From Rhodococcus tukisamuensis NBRC 100609 (GTDB lineage: Bacteria; Actinomycetota; Actinomycetes; Mycobacteriales; Mycobacteriaceae), in assembly GCF_001894985.1 (NCBI RefSeq), contig NZ_BCXG01000018.1:33100-97099 (forward strand): 64,000 bases of DNA. The letters run 5' to 3'. The translations under genes were made by a program, and so were the position numbers. Below are positions 26,163 through 35,718 of this stretch, one piece after another. Every line of letters begins with the position of its first letter. Position 1 is the stretch's first letter. The notes under the pieces are model-generated. The model made no database searches and was not told the DNA's origin. It was given only the letters and a program-made list of their open reading frames with translations.

Positions 26163-26687
26163 TCAGAACGGGGGTTCGTCGTTTCCACCACCGCCGCCGA
26201 AGGAGCCGGACGCCTGGGGCGCGCTGCCCCAGGGGTCGTCTCCACCGGTGTTGGCGGCCGGGCGGGAACCGCCCTGGCCACCCGAGGAGCCGCCGAACCC
26301 GCCTCCGCCGCCGCCACCACCGCGGTTGGCCTTGTTGACCTTCGCGGTTGCGTAGCGGAGCGAGGGGCCGATCTCGTCGACCTCGAGTTCCACGACAGTG
26401 CGCTTCTCGCCCTCACGGGTTTCGTAGGACCGCTGCTTGAGCCGGCCGCTGACGATCACCCGAGAACCGCGAGTCAGGGACTCGGCCACGTTCTCTGCTG
26501 CCTCGCGCCAGATGTTGCAGCGCAGGAACAGTGCCTCGCCGTCCTTCCATTCGTTGGAATTACGGTCGAAGGTGCGGGGTGTCGATGCGACGGTGAAGTT
26601 CGCAACGGCCGCGCCCGCGGGGGTGAATCGAAGCTCGGGATCAGCCGTCAAGTTTCCGATGACGGTGATCACGGTGTCGCCTGCCAT
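26163..26687 (-). CDS. ssb: Single-stranded DNA-binding protein SSB (174 aa)
   Basis: The OB-fold (residues 1-115) binds ssDNA during replication and repair ([38 protein letters not shown]). It is followed by a Gly-rich flexible linker with a run of eight glycines and the acidic tip NDEPPF that recruits partner proteins. An AGGAGGAG ribosome-binding site lies before the ATG. It sits between rpsF and rpsR, as in nearly all actinobacteria. Confidence 0.97.
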   Translation of the reverse strand: MAGDTVITVIGNLTADPELRFTPAGAAVANFTVASTPRTFDRNSNEWKDGEALFLRCNIWREAAENVAESLTRGSRVIVSGRLKQRSYETREGEKRTVVELEVDEIGPSLRYATAKVNKANRGGGGGGGGFGGSSGGQGGSRPAANTGGDDPWGSAPQASGSFGGGGGNDEPPF

Positions 26688-26752
26688 GTGGCTCCTCCTG
26701 CAGTGGGTGGAATCTGACTTGCGTCGAGCCTATGACTCGACACAGACAGACG

Positions 26753-27040
26753 TCACTTGTTGTGGCGCAGAACCTTGGTGCGGAGCACCGACTCGTTCAG
26801 GCCGAGCTGGCGATCCAGCTCTGCAACAGTGGCCGGGGTGGCACTGATGTCGACAACCGCGTAGATGCCTTCGCTGTTCTTGGCGATCTCGTAGGCGAGA
26901 CGACGCTTTCCCCAGACGTCGACCTTGTCGACCTTGCCGCCTTCCTGGCGAACAACATTGAGGAACGTATCCAGCGACGGAGCGACGGTGCGCTCGTCCA
27001 GGCTGGGGTCAAGGATGACCATCAATTCGTAATGACGCAT
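26753..27040 (-). CDS. rpsF: 30S ribosomal protein S6 (95 aa)
   Basis: S6 forms the platform heterodimer with S18. The sequence [21 protein letters not shown] with the later [11 protein letters not shown] segment is typical of actinobacterial S6. An AGGAGGTGATGA ribosome-binding site, almost fully complementary to the 16S tail, lies about 12 bases before the ATG. It is the first gene of the operon, so its promoter should lie in the 27,041-27,225 gap that it shares with the divergent glycosyltransferase gene. Confidence 0.97.
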   Translation of the reverse strand: MRHYELMVILDPSLDERTVAPSLDTFLNVVRQEGGKVDKVDVWGKRRLAYEIAKNSEGIYAVVDISATPATVAELDRQLGLNESVLRTKVLRHNK

Positions 27041-27225
27041 AAGACCTCATCACCTCCTATGGACTAGTGAAACGGTCACGGGCTGTCCGTGACAGGAGGG
27101 TCGTTGCGTCAGCAACCTTTGCAGGGTACACGCCCCGGCCCTGACCTGGGAAATCGCCCGTTTCCCACGGAACCGCGACGGTCGGGTGCGGGAACCGCGG
27201 GCGACCGGCACCTACGCTGGCAGTC

Positions 27226-28629
27226 ATGGGCAGTCGGGGCCGGGCGATCACGACACCGGCGGTGGTGGCGATCACCCTCACCTGCCTGCTCACCCTGCTG
27301 CTCGCGTACCTGAACAAGGCACGCTGCGCGGGGGCGCCCTTCGAGAGCTCCGGGCGCAGCCTGGTCTTCGACCGGATCAAGGACAGCACCGTCTGCTACT
27401 CCGACATCCAGTTCCTCTGGCTCGACCGCGGCATCGACCAGCACCTGTTCCCGTACATCGGCGGCGCGATCACCGACGGCCAGCTGACCGGCGGCACCGT
27501 CGAGTACCCGGTGCTCAGCGGGCTGCTGATGTGGTTCGGCGGCATCGGCGCGAACACCGACGCCCAGTTCCTGATGCACTCCGCGCTGATCCTGCTGCCG
27601 TTCGGGCTGGCCACCGCCTGGATGCTCGGCCGGCTCGCCGGCTGGCCGGCGCTGCTGTGGGCGGCGAGCCCGCCGCTCGTGCTCTACGGCTTCCACAACT
27701 GGGAGCTGCCGGTGGTCGCGGCGTCGACCGCGGCCGTCTTCGTGGTGGCCCGGTACGAGCGGGTCCCGCTGCGGACCCGGGGGGTCGTCGCCGCGGTCCT
27801 GCTCGCGCTCGGCCTGTGCCTGAAGATCTACCCGGGCGCGTTCCTGCTCCCACTGATCGCGTACGTCTACACCGGCGGACGCGGCGGGCGCGAACTCCCG
27901 GTCACCGCGACGGGGCGCCGCGACCCGAGGGGTGCGCTGGCGGTGACCGCGGCGGCCGTCGGGACGGTGGTCGCGGTGAACCTGCCGTTCGCCCTGGCCG
28001 GCTACCAGGGCTGGCGCGCGTCGTTCACGTTCCAGTCCGTGCGCGAGGCCGACATCACCACCAACTCGATCTGGTACTGGGGACTGCGGCCGCTGTTCAC
28101 CTCGACGGAGGGCCCGGACAGCACGTACGCGCAGGTGGTCTCCGTCGCGTCGCCCGCCCTGGTCCTCGCGGCCTTCGCCCTCGCCCTGTGGCTCGGGCAC
28201 CGCCGCTACCGCCGCGACGGCACCTACCCGTGGGTCGCGGTGAGCGCCGCGATGCTGTGCGGGTTCATGGAACTGCACAAGGTGCACTCGCCGCAGTACA
28301 CGCTGTGGCTGCTCCCGTTCCTGGTACTGCTGCGGGTGCCCTGGTCGCTGGTCGGCGCCTACCTGGTCGCGGACCTGGCCGTCGGGATCGGGGTGTTCCG
28401 CTACTTCGACGCGCTCTACACCGGGACCGACGCGACGGCGCTCGAGTTCGTCGTGCAGGCCGGGGTGTGGGGGCGCGCGGCACTGCTGCTGGCGCTGTTC
28501 TTCCTGTTCCTGCGGGCGCCGCTGCGCCTCGAGCCCCCGCCGCCCGAGCCGGACGAGGCCGAGCCCCCGCCGCCGACCCCCGAGCGCGCCCCCGTGCCGG
28601 TCCGGGCGCTGGCCGCCGACCCGCGCTGA
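27226..28629 (+). CDS. GT87-family polyprenol-phosphate mannosyltransferase-like membrane protein (467 aa)
   Basis: A membrane glycosyltransferase of the GT-C fold (DUF2029/GT87, the PimE family). It has about ten hydrophobic segments. The first periplasmic loop carries acidic residues (CYSDIQFLWLDRGIDQHLFPYIGG), as is typical for the catalytic Asp, and EYPVLSG and HSPQYTLWLLP are family signatures. The C-terminal 50 residues are Pro/Glu-rich and cytoplasmic. Such enzymes add mannose or arabinose to phosphatidylinositol mannosides or lipoarabinomannan; the acceptor here is unknown. A TACGCT hexamer ends seven bases before the ATG with no ribosome-binding site, so the mRNA is probably leaderless. 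The gene converges with a second GT87 gene. Confidence 0.85.
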   Translation: MGSRGRAITTPAVVAITLTCLLTLLLAYLNKARCAGAPFESSGRSLVFDRIKDSTVCYSDIQFLWLDRGIDQHLFPYIGGAITDGQLTGGTVEYPVLSGLLMWFGGIGANTDAQFLMHSALILLPFGLATAWMLGRLAGWPALLWAASPPLVLYGFHNWELPVVAASTAAVFVVARYERVPLRTRGVVAAVLLALGLCLKIYPGAFLLPLIAYVYTGGRGGRELPVTATGRRDPRGALAVTAAAVGTVVAVNLPFALAGYQGWRASFTFQSVREADITTNSIWYWGLRPLFTSTEGPDSTYAQVVSVASPALVLAAFALALWLGHRRYRRDGTYPWVAVSAAMLCGFMELHKVHSPQYTLWLLPFLVLLRVPWSLVGAYLVADLAVGIGVFRYFDALYTGTDATALEFVVQAGVWGRAALLLALFFLFLRAPLRLEPPPPEPDEAEPPPPTPERAPVPVRALAADPR

Positions 28630-28642
28630 CGCCCCTCCGCCG

Positions 28643-30256
28643 TCAGCCGGCGGCGACCGGAACCGGGGCCTGTGACCATGCCACCGGCCTGGCCGGCGGT
28701 CGCAGCCATCCCGGCAGCCAGCCGGGGTGTGCGTCCGGGGCGCCGTCGAGCACCCCGCCCGCCGGGTCGTCCACCCCGCCGCGGCGCACCAGGTCCGTCG
28801 CCGGCCGGTAGATCTGCCGAATCACCAAGGCGCACAACGCCAGAACCGCGAGGTCGCGGACCACCACCGTCGCGGTGAACCACTGCTCGGGCAGCCCCTT
28901 GTTGCCGACCCCGAGGTAGTAGTACATCCGGGGCACCCAGACCAGTGCGTCGATCGTCATCCACGCCAACAGGATTCGTCGGTGCGGCAGCGCCAGCACG
29001 GCCAGCGGCACCAGCCACAGCGAGTACTGCGGGCTCCACACCTTGTTGGTCAACAGGAAGCCGGCGACCAGCAGGAAGCACAGCTGCGCGACCCGCGGCC
29101 GCCGCGCCGCCGTCAGGGCGACGTACCCGATGCCCACGCACACCGCGACGAACAGCACCAGCGACACCGCATTCAGGTTCGTCGGTGCCTCACCGCGCGC
29201 CAGCGCGCCGTCGAACCCGGTCCACCCGGTGAACGAGCTGACCACGTTGTAGAGCGAATCCGGGTCCGCGCCGCGCTCGGAGTTGAGCCGGAAGAACTCC
29301 CGCCAGCCGTCCGGGAACGCCGCGGCGACAGGAAGGTTCACCGCCAGCCAGGCCGCCGCGGCGGCCGCCGCGGCGCGCCACCAGAATGCCATCCGGCCGG
29401 CCCGCAGGCACAACACCAGCAGCGGGCCCAGCAGCAGCAGCGGGTACAGCTTGGCCGCGCCGCCCAGGCCCAGGAGCACCCCGGCGAGCACCGGCCGGCG
29501 CCGCGCCCAGGCCAGCAGGCCGCCGCCGGCGAAGGCCGTGGCGAGCGGGTCGAAGTTGGTGAAGGCGTGCACCACCACCAGCGGCGAGCACGCGACCAGG
29601 GCGGCGTCCCAGATGCGGCGGCCGGCCAGCATCACGGTCGCCCACACCGTCACCAGCCAGGCCAGCGCCAGGCCGAACGCGACGACGTTGAAGTACACAA
29701 CCACCTGCAGCGCGCCGGGCAGCCAGTGGACCGAGTCCCACGCCTTGGCCACCGCCATGGAGCCGTACTGGTACAGGCCCGAGAGCACCGGGTACTCCAT
29801 GTACCGCGTGGTCACCGAGCCGTCGGTGTTGGTCTCCTCCCACGACTTCTTGTACGGGAACGCGCCCTCGTTGAGCCGTTCCGCCCCGTAGAGCGGCACG
29901 GTGTCCGAGTAGCACAGCGCCGTGTACTGACGGCTGCCGCTCCAGTCCAGGCCGAGCGCGCCGTCCGGGCCGTTCGGCGCCTGCTGCAGGCAGGCGGCCT
30001 TCGTCGACCACCCCATCGCCAGGAACACCAGCGCCAGCAGCAGGATCACCCGCAGCGGCGTGAGGAACCGGGTCCGGCCGATCAGCGCGTGCCGGCCGAC
30101 CGGACCGCCGATGACCCCGCTGAGCTGGGCGGTCAGTGGGTCGGTGCGGCTCGGCAGGTCCCGTCCGGGCACCGACCGGACGTCGGCTGCCAGCGGTGCC
30201 GGCGACACCACCCCCGCGTCGTCCACGGCGGTCTGTCCCTCTGAGTCCTCGGCCAC
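28643..30256 (-). CDS. GT87-family membrane glycosyltransferase, Rv0051-like (537 aa)
   Basis: A second GT-C membrane protein, matching the position of M. tuberculosis Rv0051 next to ponA1. It shares family motifs with its neighbour: CYSDTVPLYGAERLNEGAFPY in the first external loop, EYPVLSGLYQYGS, KLYPLLLLGPLL and SPQYSLWLVPLAVLAL, separated by about ten membrane segments. A soluble N-terminal tail of about 65 residues precedes the first membrane helix. It starts with GTG and lies 47 bases downstream of ponA1 in the same direction, so it is probably transcribed with ponA1 and linked to cell-envelope assembly. The sugar donor and acceptor are unknown. Confidence 0.87.
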   Translation of the reverse strand: MAEDSEGQTAVDDAGVVSPAPLAADVRSVPGRDLPSRTDPLTAQLSGVIGGPVGRHALIGRTRFLTPLRVILLLALVFLAMGWSTKAACLQQAPNGPDGALGLDWSGSRQYTALCYSDTVPLYGAERLNEGAFPYKKSWEETNTDGSVTTRYMEYPVLSGLYQYGSMAVAKAWDSVHWLPGALQVVVYFNVVAFGLALAWLVTVWATVMLAGRRIWDAALVACSPLVVVHAFTNFDPLATAFAGGGLLAWARRRPVLAGVLLGLGGAAKLYPLLLLGPLLVLCLRAGRMAFWWRAAAAAAAAWLAVNLPVAAAFPDGWREFFRLNSERGADPDSLYNVVSSFTGWTGFDGALARGEAPTNLNAVSLVLFVAVCVGIGYVALTAARRPRVAQLCFLLVAGFLLTNKVWSPQYSLWLVPLAVLALPHRRILLAWMTIDALVWVPRMYYYLGVGNKGLPEQWFTATVVVRDLAVLALCALVIRQIYRPATDLVRRGGVDDPAGGVLDGAPDAHPGWLPGWLRPPARPVAWSQAPVPVAAG

Positions 30257-30303
30257 CGTGGCGACGTTACCGACCGGCTCGTTCCCCGGGGTCAGTTGCG
30301 TCC

Positions 30304-32922
30304 CTACGGGGTGGCCTGTCTGACACCCCCGCCGGCGCCACCCGTGCCGGTGCCGGTACCTCCGCCGGTGCCGGTGCCGGTGCCGGTGTCGTCGTCCTCA
30401 CCGACCAGCGGCTGGCCCGGTGACCGCGCGGGCGCCGGGACCGTCGTCGGGGCCGCGGTCGTCGGGGCCGGCTTGAGCCCGGGGATCGGGATGGTCACGC
30501 CGGGCAGGATCTCCACCGGACGGGTGGTCACCTCGACCGGCGGAATGGTCAGCGGCGAGGCGCTCGGCGTCGTGGTCGGCGCCGCCGCGGTGGTCTTCGG
30601 CGGGGTGTACGGCGCCGTGTAGGCCGGCACACCGGCCTGACCGGCGATCGGCTCCGGCGTCGGGAAGGACTCGACCTCGGTGCCCTTGAGCGCGCCGTCC
30701 ATCGTCGCCTTCCAGATGTCCGACGGCAGCCCGGAGCCGTACATCAGCCCGCCCGAGCTGGTCTTCAGCGGCAGACCCTGCTCGGTGCCCACCCAGACCG
30801 CCGTCGCCAGCGACGGCGTGTAGCCGACCATCCAGGCGTCCTTGTTCTGGCCGGTGTCGCCGAGCTGCGCGGTGCCGGTCTTCGCCGCGGACGGCCGCCC
30901 GCCCGCCAGGCCGTGGTTGCGCGAGTACGCGGCGATCGGCTGCAACGCCGAGGTCACGTTGTCGGCGACCGCCGGCTTGAGCCGGGCCTCGCCGGGCGTC
31001 GCGGTGCCGCGGTCGAGCAGCACGGTGCCGTCGCCGGTGACCACCTTCTGGATGAAGTGCGGGGCGCGGTAGACGCCGGACGCGGCCAGCGTCGCGTACG
31101 AGGACGCCATGTCGATCACCCGGGACTGGTACTGCCCCAGCACGATGCCGTACTCCGAGGACCCGTTGGGCTCCTGCAGGGTGATACCCGCCACCGGCGG
31201 GATCTCCTTGGGGATGCCGGCCTTGTGCGCGATGTCGGCGATCTTGTCGGGGCCGTCCTCGATGGACATCATCTGCCGGTAGAAGCTGGTGTTGAGCGAC
31301 CGCTTCATCGCCTCCGCGATGGTGCAGGTCCCGCAGGACTCGCCCTCGACGTTGGTGATGGTGATGCCGCCGATCGTGAGCGGGCCGCTGTCGTACATCT
31401 TCGACAGCGGGATGCCCTCGTCGAGCGCCGACGCCAGGCCGAATACCTTGAACGACGAACCGGTTTGGAGGCCGGCCTGCGCGAAGTCGTACCCGGATCC
31501 CTCGGTGCCGCCGTAGTAGGCCTTCACCCCACCGGTATTCGGGTCGACGGACACCACTGCGGTCCGCAGGTCCGGGTCCTCGCCCTCCATGTTCTTGGCG
31601 ACCGCGTTCTCCGCGGCCTCCTGCGCCTGCGCGTCGATGGTGGTGGTGATCTGCAGGCCCTCGGTGTTGAGGACCTGCTCGTTGATGCCGTTGGCGGTCA
31701 GTTCCTGCAGCACCTGTCCGCGGATCAGGCCGGCCGGGCCGCTGCCCTCGGCGCCGGTGTCCGACTCCGAGAGCGGGACCACGCGGGGGTAGACCATCCC
31801 GGCCCGGTCGCTGCTGGTGAGGGTCTTCGCATCGACCATGCCGTCGAGCACGTATCCCCAGCGCGTCTGTGCGCCGGTCGGGTTGGTCGACGGGTCCAGT
31901 CCGTACGGCTGCTGGATGCTCGATGCCAGCACCGCGCCCTCTTCGACGGTCAGCTCCTCGACGGGCTTGCCGAAGTACGCCTGCGACCCGGCCGCGATGC
32001 CGAACACGCCCCGACCGAAGGGGATGGTGTTGAGGTACGCGGCGAGGATGTCGTCCTTGGACCACTGCTGCGCCATCTTCGCCGCGATCACCAGCTCACG
32101 CATCTTCCGGGTGATCGAGCGCTCGTTGCCGACCATCGCGTTCTTCACGTACTGCTGGGTGATGGTCGAGCCGCCGCCGGCGCTCTCCTTGCCGAGCACG
32201 TTGTCGCGCGCGGCGCGGACGAAGCCCGACACCGAGAAGCCCGGGTTGGTGTAGAAGTCACGGTCCTCGGCGGCAAGCACCGCGTTGCGCACGTGCAGCG
32301 GGATCTGGTCGACGGTGACGTCGGTGCGGTTGCCCTCGGGCGGCACGATCTTGCTCAGCACCGAGCTGCCGTCGGCGGCATAGATGGTCGCGACCTGGTT
32401 GGTCTTCATGTCGCCGGGCTTGGGCACGTCGACCACCAGGTAGGAGATCATGAACGCCAGCATCGGGATGACCATCCCCAGCGCGACGAGGCCGTACGCG
32501 GTGCGCCGGACGATCTTCCAGCGGCTCGACTTGGCCTTCTTCGGCGGCTTCGGCGGCTGGCCGCCGGACGACCCGCCCGAGCGACGCGCGGCCGGCGGCG
32601 GGCCGGCCGGGGGACGACCGCCGGGGCCCTTGCCGCCGCCCGCGGCAGTGCGCGGCGCTGCGGGACGCGGGGCCGCCGGGCGCGGCGGCTGCCCGCGCAC
32701 CGCGTTGCTGGGCTGCGCGTAGTTCGGCTGCGGGTTCGGACGCGGCGCACCGGCCTGCGGGTACCCGGCCGGGTTGGGCCGGCCCTGGCCTGCCTGCGGG
32801 TGCGGCTGCCGGGCGTAGTCAGGCTGCGAGTACCCGGGCTGGCGCCCGCCCGGCGGCGGGCCACTCGGCCGCGGCAATCCGGTGGGTCGACCACCCTGCC
32901 CGTTGTCGTAGGGGGAACTCAC
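30304..32922 (-). CDS. ponA1: Bifunctional penicillin-binding protein PonA1 (872 aa)
   Basis: A class A PBP that polymerises and cross-links peptidoglycan. A cytoplasmic Pro/Gly/Arg-rich tail of about 145 residues precedes a single membrane anchor (AYGLVALGMVIPMLAFMISY). The GT51 domain shows AAEDRDFYTNPGFS and GGSTITQQYVKN. The transpeptidase domain shows the SxxK serine (TGSSFKVF), the SLN motif (KRSLNTSFY) and KTGTAQ. The external tail of about 130 residues is Pro/Thr-rich, as in mycobacterial PonA1. GTG start with GGAG eight bases upstream. The position between DUF5318 and the GT87 gene matches Rv0050. A second, closely similar PBP is encoded at 37474-40140. Confidence 0.95.
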   Translation of the reverse strand: MSSPYDNGQGGRPTGLPRPSGPPPGGRQPGYSQPDYARQPHPQAGQGRPNPAGYPQAGAPRPNPQPNYAQPSNAVRGQPPRPAAPRPAAPRTAAGGGKGPGGRPPAGPPPAARRSGGSSGGQPPKPPKKAKSSRWKIVRRTAYGLVALGMVIPMLAFMISYLVVDVPKPGDMKTNQVATIYAADGSSVLSKIVPPEGNRTDVTVDQIPLHVRNAVLAAEDRDFYTNPGFSVSGFVRAARDNVLGKESAGGGSTITQQYVKNAMVGNERSITRKMRELVIAAKMAQQWSKDDILAAYLNTIPFGRGVFGIAAGSQAYFGKPVEELTVEEGAVLASSIQQPYGLDPSTNPTGAQTRWGYVLDGMVDAKTLTSSDRAGMVYPRVVPLSESDTGAEGSGPAGLIRGQVLQELTANGINEQVLNTEGLQITTTIDAQAQEAAENAVAKNMEGEDPDLRTAVVSVDPNTGGVKAYYGGTEGSGYDFAQAGLQTGSSFKVFGLASALDEGIPLSKMYDSGPLTIGGITITNVEGESCGTCTIAEAMKRSLNTSFYRQMMSIEDGPDKIADIAHKAGIPKEIPPVAGITLQEPNGSSEYGIVLGQYQSRVIDMASSYATLAASGVYRAPHFIQKVVTGDGTVLLDRGTATPGEARLKPAVADNVTSALQPIAAYSRNHGLAGGRPSAAKTGTAQLGDTGQNKDAWMVGYTPSLATAVWVGTEQGLPLKTSSGGLMYGSGLPSDIWKATMDGALKGTEVESFPTPEPIAGQAGVPAYTAPYTPPKTTAAAPTTTPSASPLTIPPVEVTTRPVEILPGVTIPIPGLKPAPTTAAPTTVPAPARSPGQPLVGEDDDTGTGTGTGGGTGTGTGGAGGGVRQATP

Positions 32923-33002
32923 GTAGGAATCTCCAGTGCTCGCGTTGACACGGCTGTGTCACTCGGTGTCAGCCACATGGCTTTCGGTCAAGGGCTTCGG
33001 GC

Positions 33003-33428
33003 TCACTCGCTCGCGGTGCGCCTGCTCGGGGATCGGGGCGGTCGACTGCGGGTCTGTTTGGGTACCGGGATCGATCCGAGAACGTACGACTGCACCAGGT
33101 GGTTCCAACTGCAGGTTCGGCACACCTCGACGACGTGCACCGAGAACTCCTCCTGCGTGGTCGCCAGTCGAACCAGTTCCTCGGACGTGCGGGCCGATCC
33201 CGAGATCGCACCCAGCTTGTCCCCGAACACCCACGATACGAGCGTGAGCTGCTCTTTCCGGCAGATCGGGCAGGTGATGTCAGACGGCCGGCCGTGGAAT
33301 TTCGCGGCGCGCAGCAGGTACGGATCGGCGTCACACACTTCCTTGACGCCCGTCTGGCCGGAGTACACCTCGGCCAGCAGGGATCGCCGCTGGAGGGCGT
33401 AGTCCACCACCTGCCGCTGCAATCGCAC
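33003..33428 (-). CDS. DUF5318 family protein, Rv0049-like (141 aa)
   Basis: A small conserved actinobacterial protein of unknown function. Two CxxC pairs (ITCPICRKE and CRTCSWN) suggest a zinc ribbon, with SWVFGDKLG and LVRLATTQEEFSVHVVEV between them. I chose the GTG at 33428 (RLQRQVVDYALQRRSLL), which gives the usual family length of about 140; the longer open frame adds 88 atypical residues. It is 81 bases upstream of ponA1 on the same strand, as in M. tuberculosis, and may be co-transcribed with it. Confidence 0.8.
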   Translation of the reverse strand: MRLQRQVVDYALQRRSLLAEVYSGQTGVKEVCDADPYLLRAAKFHGRPSDITCPICRKEQLTLVSWVFGDKLGAISGSARTSEELVRLATTQEEFSVHVVEVCRTCSWNHLVQSYVLGSIPVPKQTRSRPPRSPSRRTASE

Positions 33429-33794
33429 GTGCCCAGCGTACGTGGGCAAGGCCGCCCGGTCTCGGGTCGGACGGCCATTTCGAGGCGACACGCCGGGCAA
33501 ATCGCCAAGAAGATCGGGGCATGCGGCGTGACGGTTCCCACAATCTCGATCGACGTCACGCACGCCCATGATTCCCGGCCGCCCCAGCAGTCCGATCCGA
33601 CCCGCGCCCGCGACGTCACCGAATGCCTCGCTCACGCAGACCGAAGGGGTGTGACATTCAGTCGATCCGGCGACACTGTCCGGGCACGACACGTCACGGA
33701 CAACACAACTTGTTCGTGTGTCCGTATATATCGGTGCGATATAGTTTGTAATCGCATCATGCGGTTAGGTTTCGACGACTCAGGAGGTGTGGCG
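33429..33794. other. Divergent intergenic region, DUF5318 and padR-ino1
   Basis: About 365 bases between divergent genes. The left two thirds show no gene or clear signal. The right third is AT-richer and holds the padR promoter region, including the palindrome at 33727-33743 and an AGGAGG ribosome-binding site at 33782-33787. Confidence 0.5.
33727..33743. promoter_or_regulatory. Palindromic probable operator of padR-ino1
   Basis: TATATCG-GTG-CGATATA is a perfect seven-bp inverted repeat 52-68 bases before the PadR start codon, in an AT-rich island that probably overlaps the core promoter (TATAGT follows at 33740-33745). PadR-family repressors usually bind such palindromes in their own promoters. 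Autoregulation of the padR-ino1 transcript is the simplest reading. Confidence 0.55.
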
Positions 33795-34355
33795 ATGCTC
33801 GAACTGGCGATTCTCGGGCTGCTCCTCGAGTCGCCGATGCACGGATACGAGCTGCGTAAGCGGCTGACCGGCCTGTTGGGGGCGTTCCGCGCCTTCTCCT
33901 ACGGCTCCCTCTACCCGACGCTGCGACGCATGCAGGCCGACGGGTCGATCGCCGAGGACACCGGTCCGACGGGCACCGTCATTCGACGCGCCCGGCGTGT
34001 GTACGCGCTCACCCCCGAAGGCCGGGAGCGGTTCGCCAAGCTCGTCGCCGACACGGGACCGCAGAACTACACCGATGACGGATTCGGCGTCCACCTCGCC
34101 TTCTTCAGTCGCACCCCCGCCGAGGCGCGGATGCGGATCCTCGAGGGCAGGCGGCGCCAGGTCGAGGAGCGCCGGGAATGCCTCCGCGACGCGATCGGGC
34201 GGGCCAGCGGCTCACTCGACCGGTACACCCGCCAGCTTCACCAGCTCGGACTCGAGTCGAGTGAACGCGAGGTCCGCTGGCTCAACGAGCTGATCGCGGC
34301 CGAGAACACATCAACTGCAGCACTCAAGAAAGAAGGAGAACCCGACCATGGGTGA
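33795..34355 (+). CDS. PadR-family transcriptional regulator, Rv0047c-like (186 aa)
   Basis: A winged-helix repressor of the PadR family. The N-terminal domain has the signature [24 protein letters not shown], followed by [18 protein letters not shown] and [13 protein letters not shown]; the C-terminal part is a helical dimerisation region ([20 protein letters not shown]). The start is the ATG at 33795, seven bases after AGGAGG. Its end overlaps the ino1 start by eight bases, so both are translated from one mRNA, and the regulator probably controls inositol synthesis. The effector is unknown. Confidence 0.93.
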   Translation: MLELAILGLLLESPMHGYELRKRLTGLLGAFRAFSYGSLYPTLRRMQADGSIAEDTGPTGTVIRRARRVYALTPEGRERFAKLVADTGPQNYTDDGFGVHLAFFSRTPAEARMRILEGRRRQVEERRECLRDAIGRASGSLDRYTRQLHQLGLESSEREVRWLNELIAAENTSTAALKKEGEPDHG

Positions 34356-35445
34356 GAACAGCACCGCGGTGCGCGTAGCCATTGTGGGCGTGGGGAACTG
34401 TGCCTCGTCCCTGGTCCAGGGCGTGCAGTACTACAAGGATGCCGACGAGAACTCGACCGTCCCCGGTCTGATGCACGTCAAGTTCGGCCAGTACCACGTT
34501 CGCGACGTCGAGTTCGTCGCCGCCTTCGACGTGGACGCGAAGAAGGTCGGGTTCGACCTGTCCGAGGCGATCCTCGCCAGCGAGAACAACACCATCAAGA
34601 TCGCCGACGTGCCGCCGCTCGACGTCCCCGTGCAGCGCGGCCCGACGCTCGACGGCATCGGCAAGTACTACGCGCAGACCATCGAGGTCTCCGACGCCGA
34701 GCCCGTCGACATGGTCGCCGCACTCAAGGCCGCCAAGGTCGACGTCCTCGTCTCCTACCTGCCGGTGGGCTCCGAGCAGGCCGACAAGTTCTACGCGCAG
34801 TGCTGCATCGACGCCGGTGTCGCGTTCGTCAACGCCCTGCCCGTGTTCATCGCGTCCGACCCGGAGTGGGCCGCGAAGTTCAAGGACGCCGGCGTCCCGA
34901 TCGTCGGTGACGACATCAAGAGCCAGGTCGGCGCCACCATCACCCACCGCGTGATGGCGAAGCTGTTCGAGGACCGCGGCGTGGTGCTGGACCGCACGTA
35001 CCAGCTCAACGTCGGCGGCAACATGGACTTCAAGAACATGCTCGAGCGCGAGCGCCTGGAGTCCAAGAAGGTCTCCAAGACCCAGGCCGTGACGTCGAAC
35101 CTGACCGGTTCGCTGGCCGGCAAGGTCCACGACCGCAACGTCCACATCGGCCCCTCGGACTACGTCGAGTGGCTCGACGACCGCAAGTGGGCGTACGTCC
35201 GCCTCGAGGGCCGCGCCTTCGGTGACGCCCCGCTGAACCTGGAGTACAAGCTCGAGGTCTGGGACTCGCCGAACTCCGCCGGCATCATCATCGACGCCGT
35301 CCGCGCCGCGAAGATCGCGCTGGACCGCGGCATCGGCGGACCGGTCTACCCGGCCTCCGCCTACCTGATGAAGTCGCCGCCGATCCAGATGGCCGACGAC
35401 AAGGCACGTGCCGACCTCGAGGCCTTCATCATCGGCGCCGAGTAA
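34348..35445 (+). CDS. ino1: Inositol-3-phosphate synthase (365 aa)
   Basis: Converts glucose 6-phosphate to 1D-myo-inositol 3-phosphate with NAD+. This is the first step toward phosphatidylinositol, PIM/LAM glycolipids and mycothiol. The NAD-binding start [20 protein letters not shown] and the catalytic-domain segments [15 protein letters not shown] and [12 protein letters not shown] are characteristic. The length equals that of the M. tuberculosis enzyme (367 aa). It overlaps padR by eight bases and ends 20 bases before a strong terminator hairpin that is part of a 68-bp repeat. Confidence 0.96.
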   Translation: MGENSTAVRVAIVGVGNCASSLVQGVQYYKDADENSTVPGLMHVKFGQYHVRDVEFVAAFDVDAKKVGFDLSEAILASENNTIKIADVPPLDVPVQRGPTLDGIGKYYAQTIEVSDAEPVDMVAALKAAKVDVLVSYLPVGSEQADKFYAQCCIDAGVAFVNALPVFIASDPEWAAKFKDAGVPIVGDDIKSQVGATITHRVMAKLFEDRGVVLDRTYQLNVGGNMDFKNMLERERLESKKVSKTQAVTSNLTGSLAGKVHDRNVHIGPSDYVEWLDDRKWAYVRLEGRAFGDAPLNLEYKLEVWDSPNSAGIIIDAVRAAKIALDRGIGGPVYPASAYLMKSPPIQMADDKARADLEAFIIGAE

Positions 35446-35464
35446 AAGCACTCAGCTGCACACT

Positions 35465-35532
35465 GTGGCGGTGGGCGGGTCTTCGGACTCACCCACCGCC
35501 ACAGGTGTTTTCGGGCCAACTTCGACGCAGCC
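35465..35532 (+). repeat. 68-bp inverted repeat, left copy, with ino1 terminator
   Basis: This copy matches the reverse complement of 37392-37459 at 65 of 68 positions. The first 38 bases form a long hairpin (GTGGCGGTGGGCGGGTC with GACTCACCCACCGCCAC, loop TTCG) followed by CAGGTGTTTT, so it acts as the terminator of ino1. The identity continues about 25 bases past the hairpin, beyond what a terminator alone requires. Confidence 0.85.
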
Positions 35533-35578
35533 GGAAAGTCTGTGGACGACACCGGTCGCCGTTGCTACCGTCGTCGAC

Positions 35579-35599
35579 ATGGGCACACTCAATTCCTAG
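35579..35599 (+). CDS. Possible leaderless six-codon leader peptide MGTLNS
   Basis: The ATG lies exactly seven bases after a TACCGT -10 hexamer (35566-35571), with GTGGAC as a possible -35 18 bases further upstream. Transcription should therefore start at the ATG itself. The frame MGTLNS ends in TAG. Such short upstream frames control ABC-F resistance genes by ribosome stalling under antibiotic in Firmicutes (for example vmlR). Several hairpins follow before the ABC-F start. Confidence 0.4.
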   Translation: MGTLNS

Positions 35600-35603
35600 A
35601 TCG

Positions 35604-35718
35604 GGACGCCGCGTCGAGCTTGCTCCGCGGCGGGTCCTGAGCGCACGCACCCCTCCCGACTCGGCGGGGTCGGTCGTGCGAGGACTCATTCCTCTCGATC
35701 ACCCGGACAGCTTCCGGG
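35604..35718 (+). promoter_or_regulatory. Hairpin-rich leader of the ABC-F gene, possible attenuator
   Basis: Three hairpins lie between the short leader frame and the ABC-F start. The first pairs GGACGCCGCG with CGCGGCGGGTCC (35604-35637). The second, bulged, uses the CGCACG and CGTGCG arms (35642-35680). The third pairs CCCGGA with TCCGGG (35702-35718), just before the AAGGA ribosome-binding site. This arrangement fits attenuation or sequestration of the ribosome-binding site relieved by stalled ribosomes. No function is proven by sequence alone. Confidence 0.4.
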
